A stretch of 64,000 bases of DNA from Chrysemys picta bellii (GCF_011386835.1 NC_088792.1:39794882-39858881); one strand, 5' to 3'; positions 1 to 13,162 are shown, numbered from the stretch's first letter. Made by a program: numbers and translations. Notes: generated by a model not told the origin, from the letters alone.

Positions 1-134
1 TAAATGCAATCCCTAGGGAGATATGTTTCATAAAAAATGATGGAGTCTTCAAGGACTGTATGATCTGTAACATCATCTAGCTCAAGATATAATTGCCATC
101 CAGCAACAGTGCTAAGATTCCCAATAGCAGAGAG

Positions 135-343
135 CAACAAAGGGTCCTGTGGCACCTTTAAGACTAACAGAAGTATTGGGAGCATAAACTTTCGTGGGTA
201 AGAACCTCACTTCTTCAGATGCAAGACGTGAGGTTCTTACCCACGAAAGCTTATGCTCCCAATACTTCTGTTAGTCTTAAAGGTGCCACAGGACCCTCTG
301 TTGCTTTTTACAGATTCAGACTAACACGGCTACCCCTCTGATA
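135..343. repeat. Foldback repeat, family 1, copy A, with 13-bp target duplication
   Basis: Two arms of about 85-90 bp (about 136-225 and 226-310) are near-perfect inverted copies, with apex near 222-227. A single-copy head follows at the right end (complement reads ...GTAGCCGTGTTAGTCTG). The flanks carry caatagcagagag at 122-134 and 344-356. The minus strand of the left arm holds CTGAAGA, a hairpin and GAAA (186-218), like a hammerhead core. The same family recurs at 2.3 kb and 20.7 kb. Confidence 0.85.
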
Positions 344-1364
344 CAATAGCAGAGAGTTACGCATGCTGAAGGACAGAAAGATTTTCAGGAATCCATTATT
401 CTCTCAATAGGTCAACAAACTTATGCTTTACAATTATGAATACTGCTGAAGAGGAGATGGACAGATTTTCACATAGTATATGCCACTACTACTATACAGT
501 AGCTTTAATTATATGCAGTGCCTCAGGTATTTAGTGTGCATTAAAAGATGTCTTCAGACAAGTGAGTTCCTTTTTTTCCAACAAATAAAAGTTTTGTTGT
601 ACTATCCCCTTTTTCTATGGAAAAGGCATAAAAAGGCGACAACGCCTTTAATACATTTAAGGAGAGACAAAACAATTATATTCACAGCATGGTAGACAAA
701 CTTGACTTCTCATGAGACTGAAGGGAGGAAAATAATTGTCTTGTCATGAAGGCAATGGAATGGGAATCAAGTACCATGGCTTCAGTTCCTGGCTGTGTCA
801 TAGACTTCTTATGTAACCATGGACAAGTCGTTTATCTTTTCTGTGGTTCAGTTCCCCAGCAGTCTTTCTTATTTCACAGACATGTTTTGTTGTCAGGCTA
901 AATTCATTTTATGTCTATGAGGCACTTAGATACAAGGGCGATAGGAGCCATATAAGCACCTACTGCAGATAGCTAGGTAGTTGTAGTACCAACGATGATT
1001 ATGGTATTGCCTCTTGACAGCTAAATATTAACAGAAGAGACGTGACAGTCTTGAACAAAGAATGGTGGGAGTAAAAACAAAATGCTGAGAGCAGGATTTC
1101 TATGGTAAGTGGTGCATTCACCAACCCAGCCAACGTATTCTGCTAATCACTGCATCCTACAAATCTCCTTTTTGTCAGATGAGAAATGCCACCTTGCAGT
1201 AATGACAAAAGTGTGGCACTCAGCTAGGTACAGCTAATAATTTGAAATTTCTTTGCCAACTTCCGTCACATAATGTGGATTTGCTAATGCATAAGTCACT
1301 GCTGTCGCCACGATACCTACTTTGTTACCATTTATTTGTTTTGCGGTAGAGCCAAGGGGCCACA

Positions 1365-1465
1365 TTCATGGACCAGAGCCCCTTTGTGCTAGGCCTGCTG
1401 CAGACATACAACAGAAAAGACAGTCCTTGCCCTGAGGAGTGTATGTTCTAAGGGTGAGATGCTGT
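1365..1465 (+). repeat. Old amniote interspersed repeat fragment
   Basis: accagagcccctttgtgctagg...acagaaaagacagtccttgcc matches a common reptilian LINE/SINE-type repeat that I know only by pattern. The surrounding 357-2300 stretch holds no gene I can support. Confidence 0.35.
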
Positions 1466-2315
1466 GCTACATTTCTAAGCAGCGCAGCACAGAGCTCACA
1501 GCCTAGGGAGTGGAGGGGGAGCCTATATTGGTTTAAAACTGGCATTGCACTTTCTTGATTGTGGGTGCTCCAGGGCCCTGGATGTAACTTAGACACACTG
1601 AGGGGCCCAGTCTGCCCTTTGGGTCACAGCGCTGCCTGGAATCTCCAGAGTTGTAAGCTGGGGTCCTGAGCCAGCCGTGCTCCTTCTGCTCCCAACTCAC
1701 TCCCTCAAACTGTGCAAAGGTGCCCTAGGGAATCAGCTTTATAGCTCTGTTCCACAAAGCCTGTGCTGGCATAATCCTGCCTTGTCTGGAACCAGGATTT
1801 TTAGGGCCCTCTGATGGGACTACAACACTTGTATGCACATAAAGGCACTGAGTGAGAAACTTACCCTTTGTGTGTATGTTAATTATTGTGAATTATTTTT
1901 GTTAAAGCATAATATATTTAAAGCACAATTGTGCATGAAAGCTGATAGTAATAGAATAGAGGATATGAGATGGTAACTATAGGCCAGTTAGCCTGAAATC
2001 AGTCCAGGGGAACAGTATGGAAAAGAGAATACAGGATTCAATTGATAAAAAACTAAAGGATAGGAATATATTTAATGTCAATCAAGATAATACACAAAAA
2101 TAATGGTTTTATGGAAATAGGTCTTGTCAGACAAACCTGATTTAATTCTTTGATGAGATTATAAAGCTGGCTGATAAAGATCAGAGCACAGATGTGAGAT
2201 AGATATAGATAGCCTTTTGTAAGGGGTTTGACATTCTGCTTAAACAATTAGAACTATATGGTGTTAATAAAGCAAACGTTAAATGGATTAAGAACTGACT
2301 GACAGATCTCAAAAA

Positions 2316-2540
2316 CAGGTTTCAGAGTAGCAGCCGTGTTAGTCTGTATCCGCAAAAAGAAGAACAGGAGTACTTGTGGCACCTTAGAGACTAACAAATT
2401 TATTAGAGCATAAGCTTTCGTGGACTACAGCCCACTTCTTCATATGCATCCGAAGAAGTGGGCTGTAGTCCACGAGAGCTTATGCTCTAATAAATTTGTT
2501 AGTCTCTAAGGTGCCACAAGTACTCCTGTTCTTCTTTTTG
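2316..2540. repeat. Foldback repeat, family 1, copy B, with 13-bp target duplication
   Basis: A head (caggtttcagagtagcagcc...) is followed by two inverted arms meeting near 2450. Flanks carry cagatctcaaaaa at 2303-2315 and 2541-2553. The arms read ...GTGGCACCTTAGAGACTAAC..., as in copy C. In this copy the first motif of the hammerhead-like core is mutated in both arms (ATGAAGA and CCGAAGA), while the stem-II hairpin GUGGGC/GUCCAC still pairs. Confidence 0.87.
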
Positions 2541-2916
2541 CAGATCTCAAAAAGGAGCTGTCAATAGGTAACACTGGTCTACAATTTTTGAGAAGTCATC
2601 TGTTTCAGAGATAAAATGTGCTATTTATTATGTATTTTGATGTGCTGAATTCAAATATGACAATTAAAACAACTGATTGGCTACTGTTTCTAAGATATTT
2701 AAGTTTTTACATTTTATGTCTATGTATATTGTGTAGATAGTAAAGTTTTAATCATAAATTGTAAACCTAGGTCTTTTCATGTGTTTATGGTTGCTTTACA
2801 TGATAATATTTCACCTGTCCTGTTTATGTAACACTTTAAAAATCAGCAAAAGGGTTATATAAATAAAATTTATTATGAAACAAAAGGCAAAAAACTATTC
2901 TGTACATAGTTTAGTC

Positions 2917-3383
2917 CTATTCAGTGTCTACTCGGCGCTTCTTGGCTTGTCTCTTGTATTCATTAAATGGAGCATCTCTTGTCACTGTCCAGCAATAGTC
3001 TGCAAACATTGATGGGCTCCTTTTGCCCTGACAGCGTTTCTCCATTGTTGCAATGTCCTGGTGAAATCGCTCACCGTGCTCGTCGCTCACTGCTCCGCAG
3101 TTTGGTGGAAAAAAATCTAGATGAGAGGCAAAAAATGTATCTTTAGTGACATGTTGCAACCAAGGCTTTTGTATGCCTTGAGGAGGTTTTCCACCAACAA
3201 CCTGCAGTTGTCTGCCTTGTTGTTTCCGAGAAAATTTATTGCCACTAATTAGAAGGCTTTCCATGCCGTCTTTTCCTTGCCACGCAGTGCATGGTCAAAT
3301 ACATCATCTTGAAGAAGTTCACGAATCTGAGGACCAATTTTGGTAAACTGGGCCCCTTCAAACCAAAATGTGCTTTCGTACTG
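2917..3383 (-). pseudogene. Decayed transposon-derived coding fragment (SDEHGERFHQDI family)
   Basis: A 115-codon open frame at 2917-3264 ends VDTE and contains SDEHGERFHQDIATMEKR and SMFADYCW. These motifs occur in a widespread family of uncharacterised proteins in invertebrates that I believe come from mobile elements. Homology continues upstream in another frame (TFWFEGAQFTKIGPQ at 3376, then a DDVFDHALRGKEK block). That frame has a TAA at 3249-3251, then resumes as NFLGNNKAD...GCNMSLK before shifting at the six-A run 3130-3135 into the HLDFFPP...DYCW frame. So the apparent start codon at 3262 is not the ancestral start. One stop and one frameshift make it a pseudogene. Family name and transposon class are uncertain. 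Confidence 0.65.
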
Positions 3384-3469
3384 TCAAAGCCACAGTTGTA
3401 TATGTAGGACTGTAGCCCAGTGGGCTAGTTTGCCTTTACTACTTTCACTGCTTTGCATTATATTCTGCT

Positions 3470-4110
3470 TTGCATTATAGTCAGCAGTAATGCAAGAAAC
3501 CTACACGCTTGTGTCCTGTAAGACATTAGCTTCAGCAAGTTGGCATAAGGCTTGAGGCCTATAAACTTTGAACAGATACATTTTGCACAGATAAAAGGCC
3601 CAACAGAAAACCACAAACATTTGGGGACCTGGAAATAGAGTTTAAGGGGAAGTTCTGACCACAGTTAAATAATTCAACCACAGAAGTGTCCTGGCAACAA
3701 ACTGACGTACATAACAGGTACATGAGATACATCTAAGGCTAGCCTGCTTGCTTGCCTATATATCTTTTCTTTTCTTATAAGTTTCTTATTTTCTTATGGG
3801 TGTGATTATTTGTTTTATTATAATAGGGTTATAGGTTACATTCGACTATATTTTGGCTGTAACGCAAGGGACCTACAGGCCACGTCCTGTATGTTGAGCT
3901 AAGGCAAAGTTAGTATACATATGTTTGGGACCTTTCACCTAGATAGATGGTGATGAGCTAAAGTATAAGGTCCATAGATGGTGCCCTTTAACATAGAGGA
4001 TGAGTTGAGGGTAGGTTGGCAGAGAGGGCTTCCTAAGTTCATATCCTTTTAAACATAACAGGTACACCACAACTTGGAACTTGGAAAGAACCAAAATAAC
4101 TGGTTAGGAC
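3470..4110. repeat. Possible LTR-retroelement remnant with internal direct repeat
   Basis: 3485-3541 and 3858-3913 are imperfect direct repeats (gtaatgcaagaaacctaca versus gtaacgcaagggacctaca, both continuing gtcctgta and aagtt). It lies beside the transposon-derived pseudogene. The class is not established. Confidence 0.3.
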
Positions 4111-4308
4111 AGAAATAACAAATGTGATACCTACCCACAAAAGGGCCATGGTAATGAATTGACATATATGATAAGTTGAGATAATTGATATACTAACCTA
4201 TAGAAAACAGACACCCCAACATTAGTAAGGTGAGGAAATACAAATAAGGTAAAGGGAAAAAATCCCCTATTAAATATGGATCGAACATAACGGTGTCAGC
4301 ATAACATA

Positions 4309-4519
4309 CAGGCAATCCTCGACTTTATGATGTTCGGCTTATGATGAATAGCATTTACAACAGTTCTGAATTGGCACCTTGATTCGACTTACGACAATTG
4401 GTTTTGACTTTACAATGCTCGGTCCCGCAATGGAGTGTATTGCAGTTCCAAGTTATGATGTTTCGCCTTACAACGCAATTTTCAGGAACCAGTTGTGTCA
4501 TAAATGCGAGGACTGCCTG
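4309..4519. mobile_element. Tc1/mariner (pogo/Tigger-like) MITE
   Basis: Terminal inverted repeats are CAGGCAATCCTCG and CGAGGACTGCCTG, flanked on both sides by TA (4307-4308 and 4520-4521), the mariner-superfamily target. It has no transposase. Internal sequence is self-complementary in style (cttatgatg, cttacgac). Confidence 0.75.
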
Positions 4520-4521
4520 TA

Positions 4522-6436
4522 TTATAAAAGTGGCATCCCAGCCTAGGAGCAGTCGGAGAGGGAGATGTAATCCTTGGGAGGTGCCAGAATGATGGCCATT
4601 GGTGATGATGGGGAAGGTGATGGTGATGAAGAAGGTGATGGCTAACAATTCAGGTTGTTCTGCAAGGGATGGTGTGAGTATATGGATGTGCAGATGTACA
4701 GTCTGTAGTATCTCTAGCTACATTACTGAGTTGGGGTGTTTGTAACTGTGCTAAATATATTAATAAACTATATTTGTAAATATAAAAGAATTACTATAGT
4801 GTGAGTGTTGCAACTATGCACATTGGGGTTCCCAACTATGTAAAATAATTTGAATAATACTGGGTCTTATCTTGGGGCAAGCACCTGTGAACCCTCAAAG
4901 TGATAACTGGGGATTCTTAAGTAATTGATATAATTAATACATAATCTAAAGATTGGGCAACAGGACGTGGGAATGCAGGCCATTCCTATAGAATGGGGGA
5001 ACTGTATCCTGGAAAGTAGTGACTCGGGAATAGATTTAGGGCAACATAGTGGACATGAGCTCTCAGTACAACACTGTAGCAAGAAGGGGATGTATAAACA
5101 GGGGAGTAATGAGTGGGATCACAAAGGAACCATAAAAACTTAATATATTTGAATCTATGAAACCTATGCATATAGGATATAGTGTGAAGAGGGAAGTAAC
5201 AGAATGCATTATTCTGACCTCTTGACTTCAATGGGACTACTGACGTAAGTAAGTACTATTCATTGTGACCAGGGTTGCCTATTCAGGTCTTGAGAGATTT
5301 TCCATCTTGGATATGATAATCTAGAAAATATGGTATAAACAAAAGAAGCAAGAGATTTTTTCTGTTCATATCCATTACAAATTCTAGGTGTAGCAAACTA
5401 GCAGATTTTTTTATTTTCTGAATTTGTGGCATGCCTGTGGTAGACAGAATAACTAAAAGTCACAAATGAAGCTATAATGACTGTGCTTAATCAATAAGCT
5501 AAAGAAATATCCAGGAGAGAAATAAGCCAACTTTCCTGAGCATTGAGAGATGAACAATGTGTAGCAATCACAAAAAGAAATGCTTAAAAGTGTTAAGTAT
5601 CATGCATCCTCAGCTTAATCACAGCTTCTGGTGATGGGAGACAAGATAGAGAGTTGTTTGTGTCCTGTAATGACATAGAGCTAGAGAAATGTACTGTAGG
5701 TACCTTAAGATTACTGTGAAGAGGGCAAAATAGCATGCAGGCAAATTGAGAATGAATTAATTTTCTGTTGCTATATTTGTATATTGGAAAGAGAATTTTC
5801 AGATAGCAGTTTTTGTTTTATAACCAAGAGGAAAATCTATGCCTCCAGTTTAGGCAGTTTTGTACCTAACAATGGACCTGAACCTGTAAGGTGCTTAGTA
5901 CCCACTGGGAAGTACCCATGGGATTTGTGGGTGCTAATCACCTTGCAGGACCAGCTTCTTGTCTTTTAATTAAGCAGTCTTTTATTAATGAGCAATTATA
6001 GCAAGCCTGGCAGTTTTAAATGACAACACCAAAGGCCAAGAGACTTTAATCATTTGAGAAATGCAATAAATAATCACTGTGAAATACTCTACATGGAATG
6101 TAATTTTTATAATGAAAATGAATAGATAGAACTATGGGAAAATGATAAATGCATGCATTTATTGGACATTATAGATGCAAGAACCTTAATTACTGGAGAC
6201 AATATGTAGAAAAGAAAACACGCAGCTTGAGCTTCAGAGCCCATCATGAGTTTTTAGTGCTGGCAGTTAGAAAACATGTTTTGCCTGTAAACCGAGGTCA
6301 TTGATACAGCGTCATTGGGGAACAAAAAACATGGACCTGCCCCAACTTGTTTTTACAGGAGCCTGTGACAGTAAAATTGTACTTTAATTCCAGAATGATA
6401 ATTTCAACAAATGTGTATTGATTTTCTTGTCGCGTT
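4522..6436. other. Intergenic, nothing recognised
   Basis: AT-rich sequence downstream of PLXDC2 with only short stop-limited frames and no repeat I can name. Confidence 0.6.
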
Positions 6437-7580
6437 TGTGATGTTGTGCGGTCTATATGGTTTTATAAAAACATGATAATAAGTGAATATAATGTAACTG
6501 GAATATGCTTCATGCAAAAGGTCTCTTGTAAGGTATCATTACAAAGCTTATAACCTACTGAGTGTGATCATCCTATTTGTATAAATGTACCACTCTTGTA
6601 TCTGAAACTAGAAATATGAAATATAACTCTGAGGGCCTATTGTAAGTATGCAAAGTGTGGGCCATTAATGGTGGTTTGGAATCTTGATGACTCCCATTGT
6701 CTGCAGATTGCTGTGTTTACCTGTGAGTCTTCCTGTATATGTATGTGCTGGCAAGTGGGTAATGAAGTCTTGCAGTGACATGTGATCATGTCACCTGAAC
6801 TGGAATCCATCTTTAACCTGGTGCTTTTCCAGTGAGGAGGGGTGGAAACCCAGAGGGACAAAGGGTTCCTGTCTTATGCAAAAGATATATAAAGGGGTGG
6901 AAGAGAACAGAGGTGGAGAGGAGCCATCATGAAGAATCCCCTAGCTATCACCTGAGCTGCAACAAGAGCTGTACCAGGGGAAAGAATTGTGCCCAGGCCT
7001 GGAAGGTGTTCAGTCTGAGAAAAAACTTACTGAAGCATCTCTGAGGGTGAGATTATCTGTATTCAGTTTGATTAGACATAGATTTGTGCATTTTATTTTA
7101 TTTTGTTTGGTGACGTACTTTGTTCTGTCTGTTATTACTTGGAACCACTTAAATCCTACTTTCTGTATTTAATAAAATCACTTTCTACTTAGTAATTAAC
7201 TCAGAGTATGTATTAATACCTGGGGGAGCAAACAACTGTGCATATCTCTCTCTCAGTGTTATAGAGGGCGAACAATTCATGAGTTTACCCTGTATAAGCT
7301 TTATACAGGGTAAAACAGATTTATTTGGGTTTAGACCCCATTGGGAGTTGGGCATCTGAGTGCTAAAGACAAGCACACTTCTGTGAGCTGTTTTCAGGTA
7401 AACGTGCAGCTTTGGGACAAGTAATTCAGACCCTGGGTCTGTGTTGGAGCAGACGGGAGTGTCTGGCTCTGCAAGACAGGGTGCTGGAGTCCTGAGCCGG
7501 CAGAGAAAACTGGAATAGAAGAAGTCTTGGTACATTAGGTGGCAGCTCCCAGGGGGGTTTCTGTGATCCAACCCATCACA
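6437..7580 (+). mobile_element. Solo LTR-like element
   Basis: It begins TGTGATG and ends CATCACA, an inverted TG...CA terminus. It holds a TATA box (tatataaagg, 6886-6895) and AATAAA at 7171-7176 in the order expected for U3-R-U5. The 3' half from about 7040 is nearly the same as 27875-28410. No convincing target duplication or internal genes are seen. The retroviral or Gypsy class is not determined. Confidence 0.6.
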
Positions 7581-7587
7581 GACTTAA

Positions 7588-7664
7588 TAAGCTAGATGTA
7601 AATCAGCATAGCTCAATTGAAGTCAGTGGAATTACACTGATATACATCTGCTGGGATCTGGCCA
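7588..7664. repeat. Old palindromic repeat (gtaaatcagcatag type)
   Basis: tgtaaatcagcatagctcaatt is followed by an inverted half ending gctgggatctggcc. Similar degenerate copies lie at 17668-17780, 23268-23342 and 29575-29665. Confidence 0.5.
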
Positions 7665-10600
7665 AAAGGGACCAGGTTCATCCATGGTGTAATTTCATTA
7701 AGGGTAAGAATCTGGACCAATATTCAGTTTAAATTTTTCACTAAGAGTTTTTTGGTGCCATAGTCCTAGGTAAATGTTTCACGTTTGTTCTTCTTTTAAT
7801 TAATTAATTAATTAGTTAACTGTCACTCTACAACTTGTATTAAATTCATCCAAAGTGGATTTCTGAATCACTGGGTTCCATTTAACTTTAATGAAAGACT
7901 CGGTATCAGGCAATTTATTTAAACATCAGTCAGTTCTTAAGCGGCACGAGTATTCCGTCCGTCTCTTTTCTCACTGGTTCATATGCCAGCTGCATTCTCT
8001 TGCTTCCAATTCCATCCTGAAGTAGAATGGCTTATTTAAACAACATATAATTATAAGACAAGTCTGCCTAGTGTGTGTGTGTGTGGCAGGAGTTCATGGA
8101 AACCTTTGCTTTTCTAAACTAAAATGATGGCTAATTATATTATATAGCACTGATGATACATATATTTCAGAAGAGTGGTATATAGTGCATACACTGTAGT
8201 ATCATCTTTAGAATTTGTTTATATACTCCACAGACAATTATAGTTGCTTTTAAGAAGATTAAAAATAAGGCTAGCGGCTTTTAAAAATGCAGAAATATGC
8301 AGATTTTTTAAAGCATCCCTATATTGTCTTTTCCTTCAAATAGTATTGTCAGCTCTTTTGGGGCACTTATTTTACAAAAGCAAATATACCACTGGGCACT
8401 TACTAAAGCGGATAAGGAGAGACAAGCTGATTTAAGGAAAGGTTTGCCAAATTGAAAACTGTGGCTAGGATTAGAACCAACAGAGTAGGAAAAGAAAAAA
8501 AATGGATCTAAGCAGTGATTTCCCTTTCCTTATTCTTTTTTAAAGGAAAAGATAGAGCCGTGAAAGTGAGCTAGCCAGCTTTTTGCATCCCTGTGAAAAT
8601 TTGCCCAAATTTGGCCATGTTCTAAACCTTTGAAAAAAATCTCAGTTTGCATATGTTCAGTAGAGACCTGCTTGAACATTGCAGCTAAATTCTGACAATT
8701 CCATCTGCACTGAGCATGCTCCAGCCCTGGGCTCTCTCATCCCCATCTAGCGTTGGTTCACAGAAAGGATGATTACCTACTACTACTGTCAGTTGCTTGG
8801 TTAGGTCCAGTGGCCAAGGTTGGTGTGCTCTATCAAAAGGTCTCTGTTGATGATTCACGGTTTGATATGATGCCACATGATAGAATCTGTTTTTTCAGTT
8901 TGCTTGTCACATGCACCCACACACATACACAGAGTTAAGAAACATTTTTAAATTTCAAGCAAAGGCAATCACTCAGTCAGAAAATGCCAGGATAGACCTA
9001 CCCAAAAGCTGAACTAGTGCTGTGTAGTGAAGGAGGCTGTTGGGTGCAGAACTCCTGACTCATTTGTTGCAGTGTGTTGGATTGTAATAAGAGAAAGGAG
9101 GGGTTAAAACAGCTGAATGCTAACCTAGAGAATTGCATTCTATCCCTATCTCTAACTCTAACCACAGAGTTACTATGGAATGCTGGACAAGTCATTTCTA
9201 CCAGACTTTTCATATGTGGTCACTGATTGTGTGTTCCTCATTTTCTGGATGCCCACTTTGATATCCTGGGCTCCTCTTTGTAGACGTGCTGAACACTCAC
9301 AACTGCAACTAAAGTCAGTGAGACCTGTACTTTGAATGCATAAAGTGCTTTATAATGCTAAGTACTCTGAAAAATCAGGTCCTAGGTGACTCAAATTGGC
9401 ACCCAACGTTAATTGAAACTTAATCTCACTGTGCCTCAGTTCCCAAGGTGTAAAATGAGAATAATGCCAGCCCCACCTCACAGGGCTATTGTGAAACTAA
9501 ATGAATTAATGTTTGTGAAACACTCCGATGCTAAAGTGGTGTGCACCATCATGTAGCCTGATCTATTGATTATGTATTTATTATATAGATTACTTAAGAA
9601 TTCCTCATTATCACTTTGAGGGTTGACAGATTCTTGTCCCAAGATCAAATCCAGTATTATTTAAATGGCTTAAAGGATACAGGCCTGTAGGTTCCTTGCT
9701 TTACTGCTGAAAATAATAAAGGCAAGCTAGCCCTATGGGATACAAATGAAAAGCCCACGAGGAAATTAATCATTCTGTCTTCAGAGCAGGATTTGAACAG
9801 CGCAGAATAAATAAGACCTGGGGCAACAAATTGAACAATGAGGAGAAAAGAAAATAACCCCCATCACTGAATGAGGCAGGAGTCCTATAGAAAAACTAAT
9901 ATGCAGCCATGTAACTAAACACTGTATCATAATGCAAGATAATAAGGGGTTAAATTTAGGTTGGACAGGCAACTTGTGAGTGCTTTGCTTTGCAACCTTA
10001 ATACTGTTCTTTTAACAAATATTTTCGGTGTGTAATATATGTATCTAGTTCATTGACTTATTTTACTGAGAGTCTAAGGTGCCATTTGGCAAAGTAGTTT
10101 GAAATTTTTTTTCTGGAAAGTGCCTTTTTTCTGTAATCTGCAGCAGAAAATTTCATAATTTCATTGGGGGCATTAGACTTAAAAGCGCACACCTACTAAA
10201 TCTAGAAAAAATAGGAAAGGCTAATTTTGTGAAAGTTTTCTAATCACTTCAACACCTATTTGTATGTAAATACCTGTGCATAGAGAAATGGGCTATGAGA
10301 TACAGTAACTGCTACAATAAATGGCACTTTAAATAAACAATTACCTAGATGAATAATTTTGAAGTACGCTAAGACTAAGGACCAGGGAGAATGTTAGTGA
10401 AGCCATTGGTCCACTGCTATCAGGCTGGAATTTCTTTTGGATTGTCATGAAAAGGGACACCTGGATCAATCAATGTTACAGTTTATAAAGTGATAACAAT
10501 AGGCTTCTTTGCTTCTTCTGATATTTCATTACAACTGCTGGAGCAAAGAATCACATTTGTATCATTTTTAATTTTTAAGAATGTAGAAAAGCAGATGGAA

Positions 10601-10957
10601 TCATAAAACAGCAACAGATTACTTAATTACCTTCACTCACTGGGATAAATGGAACATACTACAGAATATATCAAAGCAGACACTGATGAGACACTATCAG
10701 TTTCTACAGGTATGCAGGAGTTTTTTCCCTTCAGACATCAGTTCTCTTCGGACACAGGAATATGCCTATTGAATAAATCCAGCAACTAATCATGGTATAA
10801 CCAAGTACATAGAAGTATGGGAAAGCCAAATCAACTCTATTAAGATATTTCTTATATGTCAGCGATTCAGTGAAATCTGTCACCAATTTACCAGGAATGG
10901 GCAAAGAGAAAAAAAAAAGCATGAATATTTCAATTAAGAAATGTCATCAAATGTATG
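7665..10957. other. Intergenic, no gene seen
   Basis: Apart from the MIR fragment at 9.4 kb, a (TTAA)n run at 7797-7815 and a (GT)n run at 8071-8083, nothing is recognised between the LTR and the proposed end of the PLXDC2 3'UTR. Confidence 0.6.
9421..9545 (+). repeat. MIR-type SINE, 3' part
   Basis: gtgcctcagttcccaaggtgt, aaatgagaataatgcc, cctcacagggctattgtg and ttaatgtttgtgaa are MIR 3'-region blocks. Related fragments lie at 777-880 and 63270-63375. Confidence 0.65.
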
Positions 10958-10963
10958 TTTATT
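10958..10963 (-). promoter_or_regulatory. Candidate distal poly(A) signal AATAAA
   Basis: A canonical hexamer on the PLXDC2 strand about 2.5 kb after the stop, with a T/C-rich downstream element 40-50 nt further on. It is one of several candidates. Confidence 0.35.
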
Positions 10964-13162
10964 TGTGAATTATCACAAACTGTTCATCCAGCTCTATAAA
11001 GGGGATAGGAATGAAAACAGAAAAATTTGTTGGCTATGAAACAAAATCATGAAACCCACAAATAACATGATCAGTATTATTCAGCCAGCTCCACTGTTTA
11101 CTCTGTATAACATTCATAAGTAAAACTTAATCCAACTTGTATTACTAAGCCAATGCTTCAGCCTTCAAACCCAGAGTTCTGTGAGTAGTCTTTACTTACA
11201 TGAATATTTAGACAACCAAACATAGTGCAGCATCATGTGAATCTGACTGAAGAGTATCCACAACATTTATATGTTGGCTGATATGTCATGATGTGATCTG
11301 GAATAACATTTATTTTAACTGGTGAGGGCATCATGCTTCAAAAATCACAAGTGCGAGTTCTGTAATGGTTTTATTAGGCCAATAGATCCTAGCTGATGAT
11401 TGCAAATCTACTTGTAATAAGATAGAAAAATTGATCATAAGTATCAGATCCAGGAAGTTTTTTTTTTTTTAAATTATGTGCACTGTTATGTGTTTTATTT
11501 TAAAAATTAGTGTCACCAGATAGGTATGTGCATATATTTGATTATTGCTATCTGAATTAATAGCCAGTACGTTAAACCCTCCCCCATCAGAAATATGTGT
11601 TGGTAGAGCCACAGAAATATAAAAGAGTGATCGCGGCAAGATTTTCAGCAGACCTCAAGATGTGGTTTTTAGCAGTTTCAAATTAATAGTGGTTAGATTT
11701 GGAACATTTCAAACCTCACAGTGGATGATTTAAAACCGACTGTAAAATGTGTGTTACATAGAATAAAGAATGAATACAGAAAATACAGTATTGTATTATT
11801 TACTGAAGAAAATAACAAGTAAAAATCATGTTATTTTTAAAACAGAGTTAAGTAAACAAATTTAGACCATACAAGCATTGACAAGAATGTAAATAACTGA
11901 TTAATTAAGGTTGTAACTACAAGGTGGCTAAACTACTTGAGACCTAAAACTGCAAATGTTGAATACTGTACCTTAAAATGCTTCAACGGCCTCTGCTTGT
12001 ACAGTGTGTAAAAGATTTGAAAGTGAAAGACCACAATGAAATGTACATACAATACCTGAATTGAAAAGTTTAGTAGCTCAGTGTATATTAACCCCTTTCC
12101 ACCAAAGGAATATCTTTTCTTTTCACTGGGAATTTATCATATTGTTTTTCCCTAGTCCAGGAGGAAAAGGGTTGATATTAAAGGAAACGTGGCTCCAGTA
12201 TGCAGAAAAGTTATGGCACTGCAACTAAACGAACCACCATCCCTAAGCAACATAAAAATATTCTAATATTAAGGATTATTTTACAACTCAGTGGAAATAT
12301 GCAGTAATGCAATCCATTTCCTCCGTCTGGATGACAAAAATGCAGTCTTAACAGCCACAAGAGCCTGCCTTGTGTTAGCTATAAAAAAAAATATATTTAT
12401 ATATATATTTATGCAAGTACTATGTGTGTTAAACGAAATCACTGAATGAATCAGCAGGGTTCTGCAACACTTTGAATCTGTATTTCTGGGAGGGGTGCAC
12501 TGGAATCTGTAATGCTTCTCGGGAAGGACTCACAATGAGGATAAAAATCCATTTGTTTAAAATCTTAACATTTTTTCATCATATTTTTTGAGAAATGGTC
12601 TATGTTGATTTCTGCCAGCATCAGCCAAAAGCATCTGTTGCCTTCATTTCAGCCCACTGTTTGGAAATGGAAGCGGGATCCCTTAAAACAAATCCAATAA
12701 TTAATTGTTTAGTGAACATTGAAACTGAAAATTAGTCCAATTTCACCATGAACTCCAATTATACAGCCCAATTTCACCATAGTGAAAACTCCCAGCTATT
12801 TTTTCTAACCGCCTTGTGCTAACTTTATAATTCTTTATCATGGCTTGTTTAAGGGATATTAACCAACAAAGTACAAGAAACATTCTACTACTCCTGGAAA
12901 GAATATATGTTGTACTGTAACTCACTCACTCACTTGGTTATGTTAGTTTGGCATTGAACACTCAGAATTGTATTCCACATTCATTTGTAGAAGTATAGAA
13001 AATTGCTTATTTTTTACCTGCATTGAATTGATTTTCTTAGCAACCTTGTCAAAACTGACCTTTGCTCTTTGCATGAAAGGGTTACAGATTTGTAACACTT
13101 TATCTTTGAGACACCAGAGAAGAATGCTTGAACAAAAGGGTAGCACCCTGATGAACTAAAGC

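Noticed and set aside
7185..7571. 128-codon minus-strand open frame, with a near-identical twin at 28025-28411
   Set aside because: Its conservation comes from being the antisense of the same LTR repeat, not from coding constraint. It opposes the LTR's own orientation.
1..10957. Neighbouring gene downstream of PLXDC2 (for example NEBL, as I recall for human)
   Set aside because: No exon of any neighbour could be recognised in this interval.
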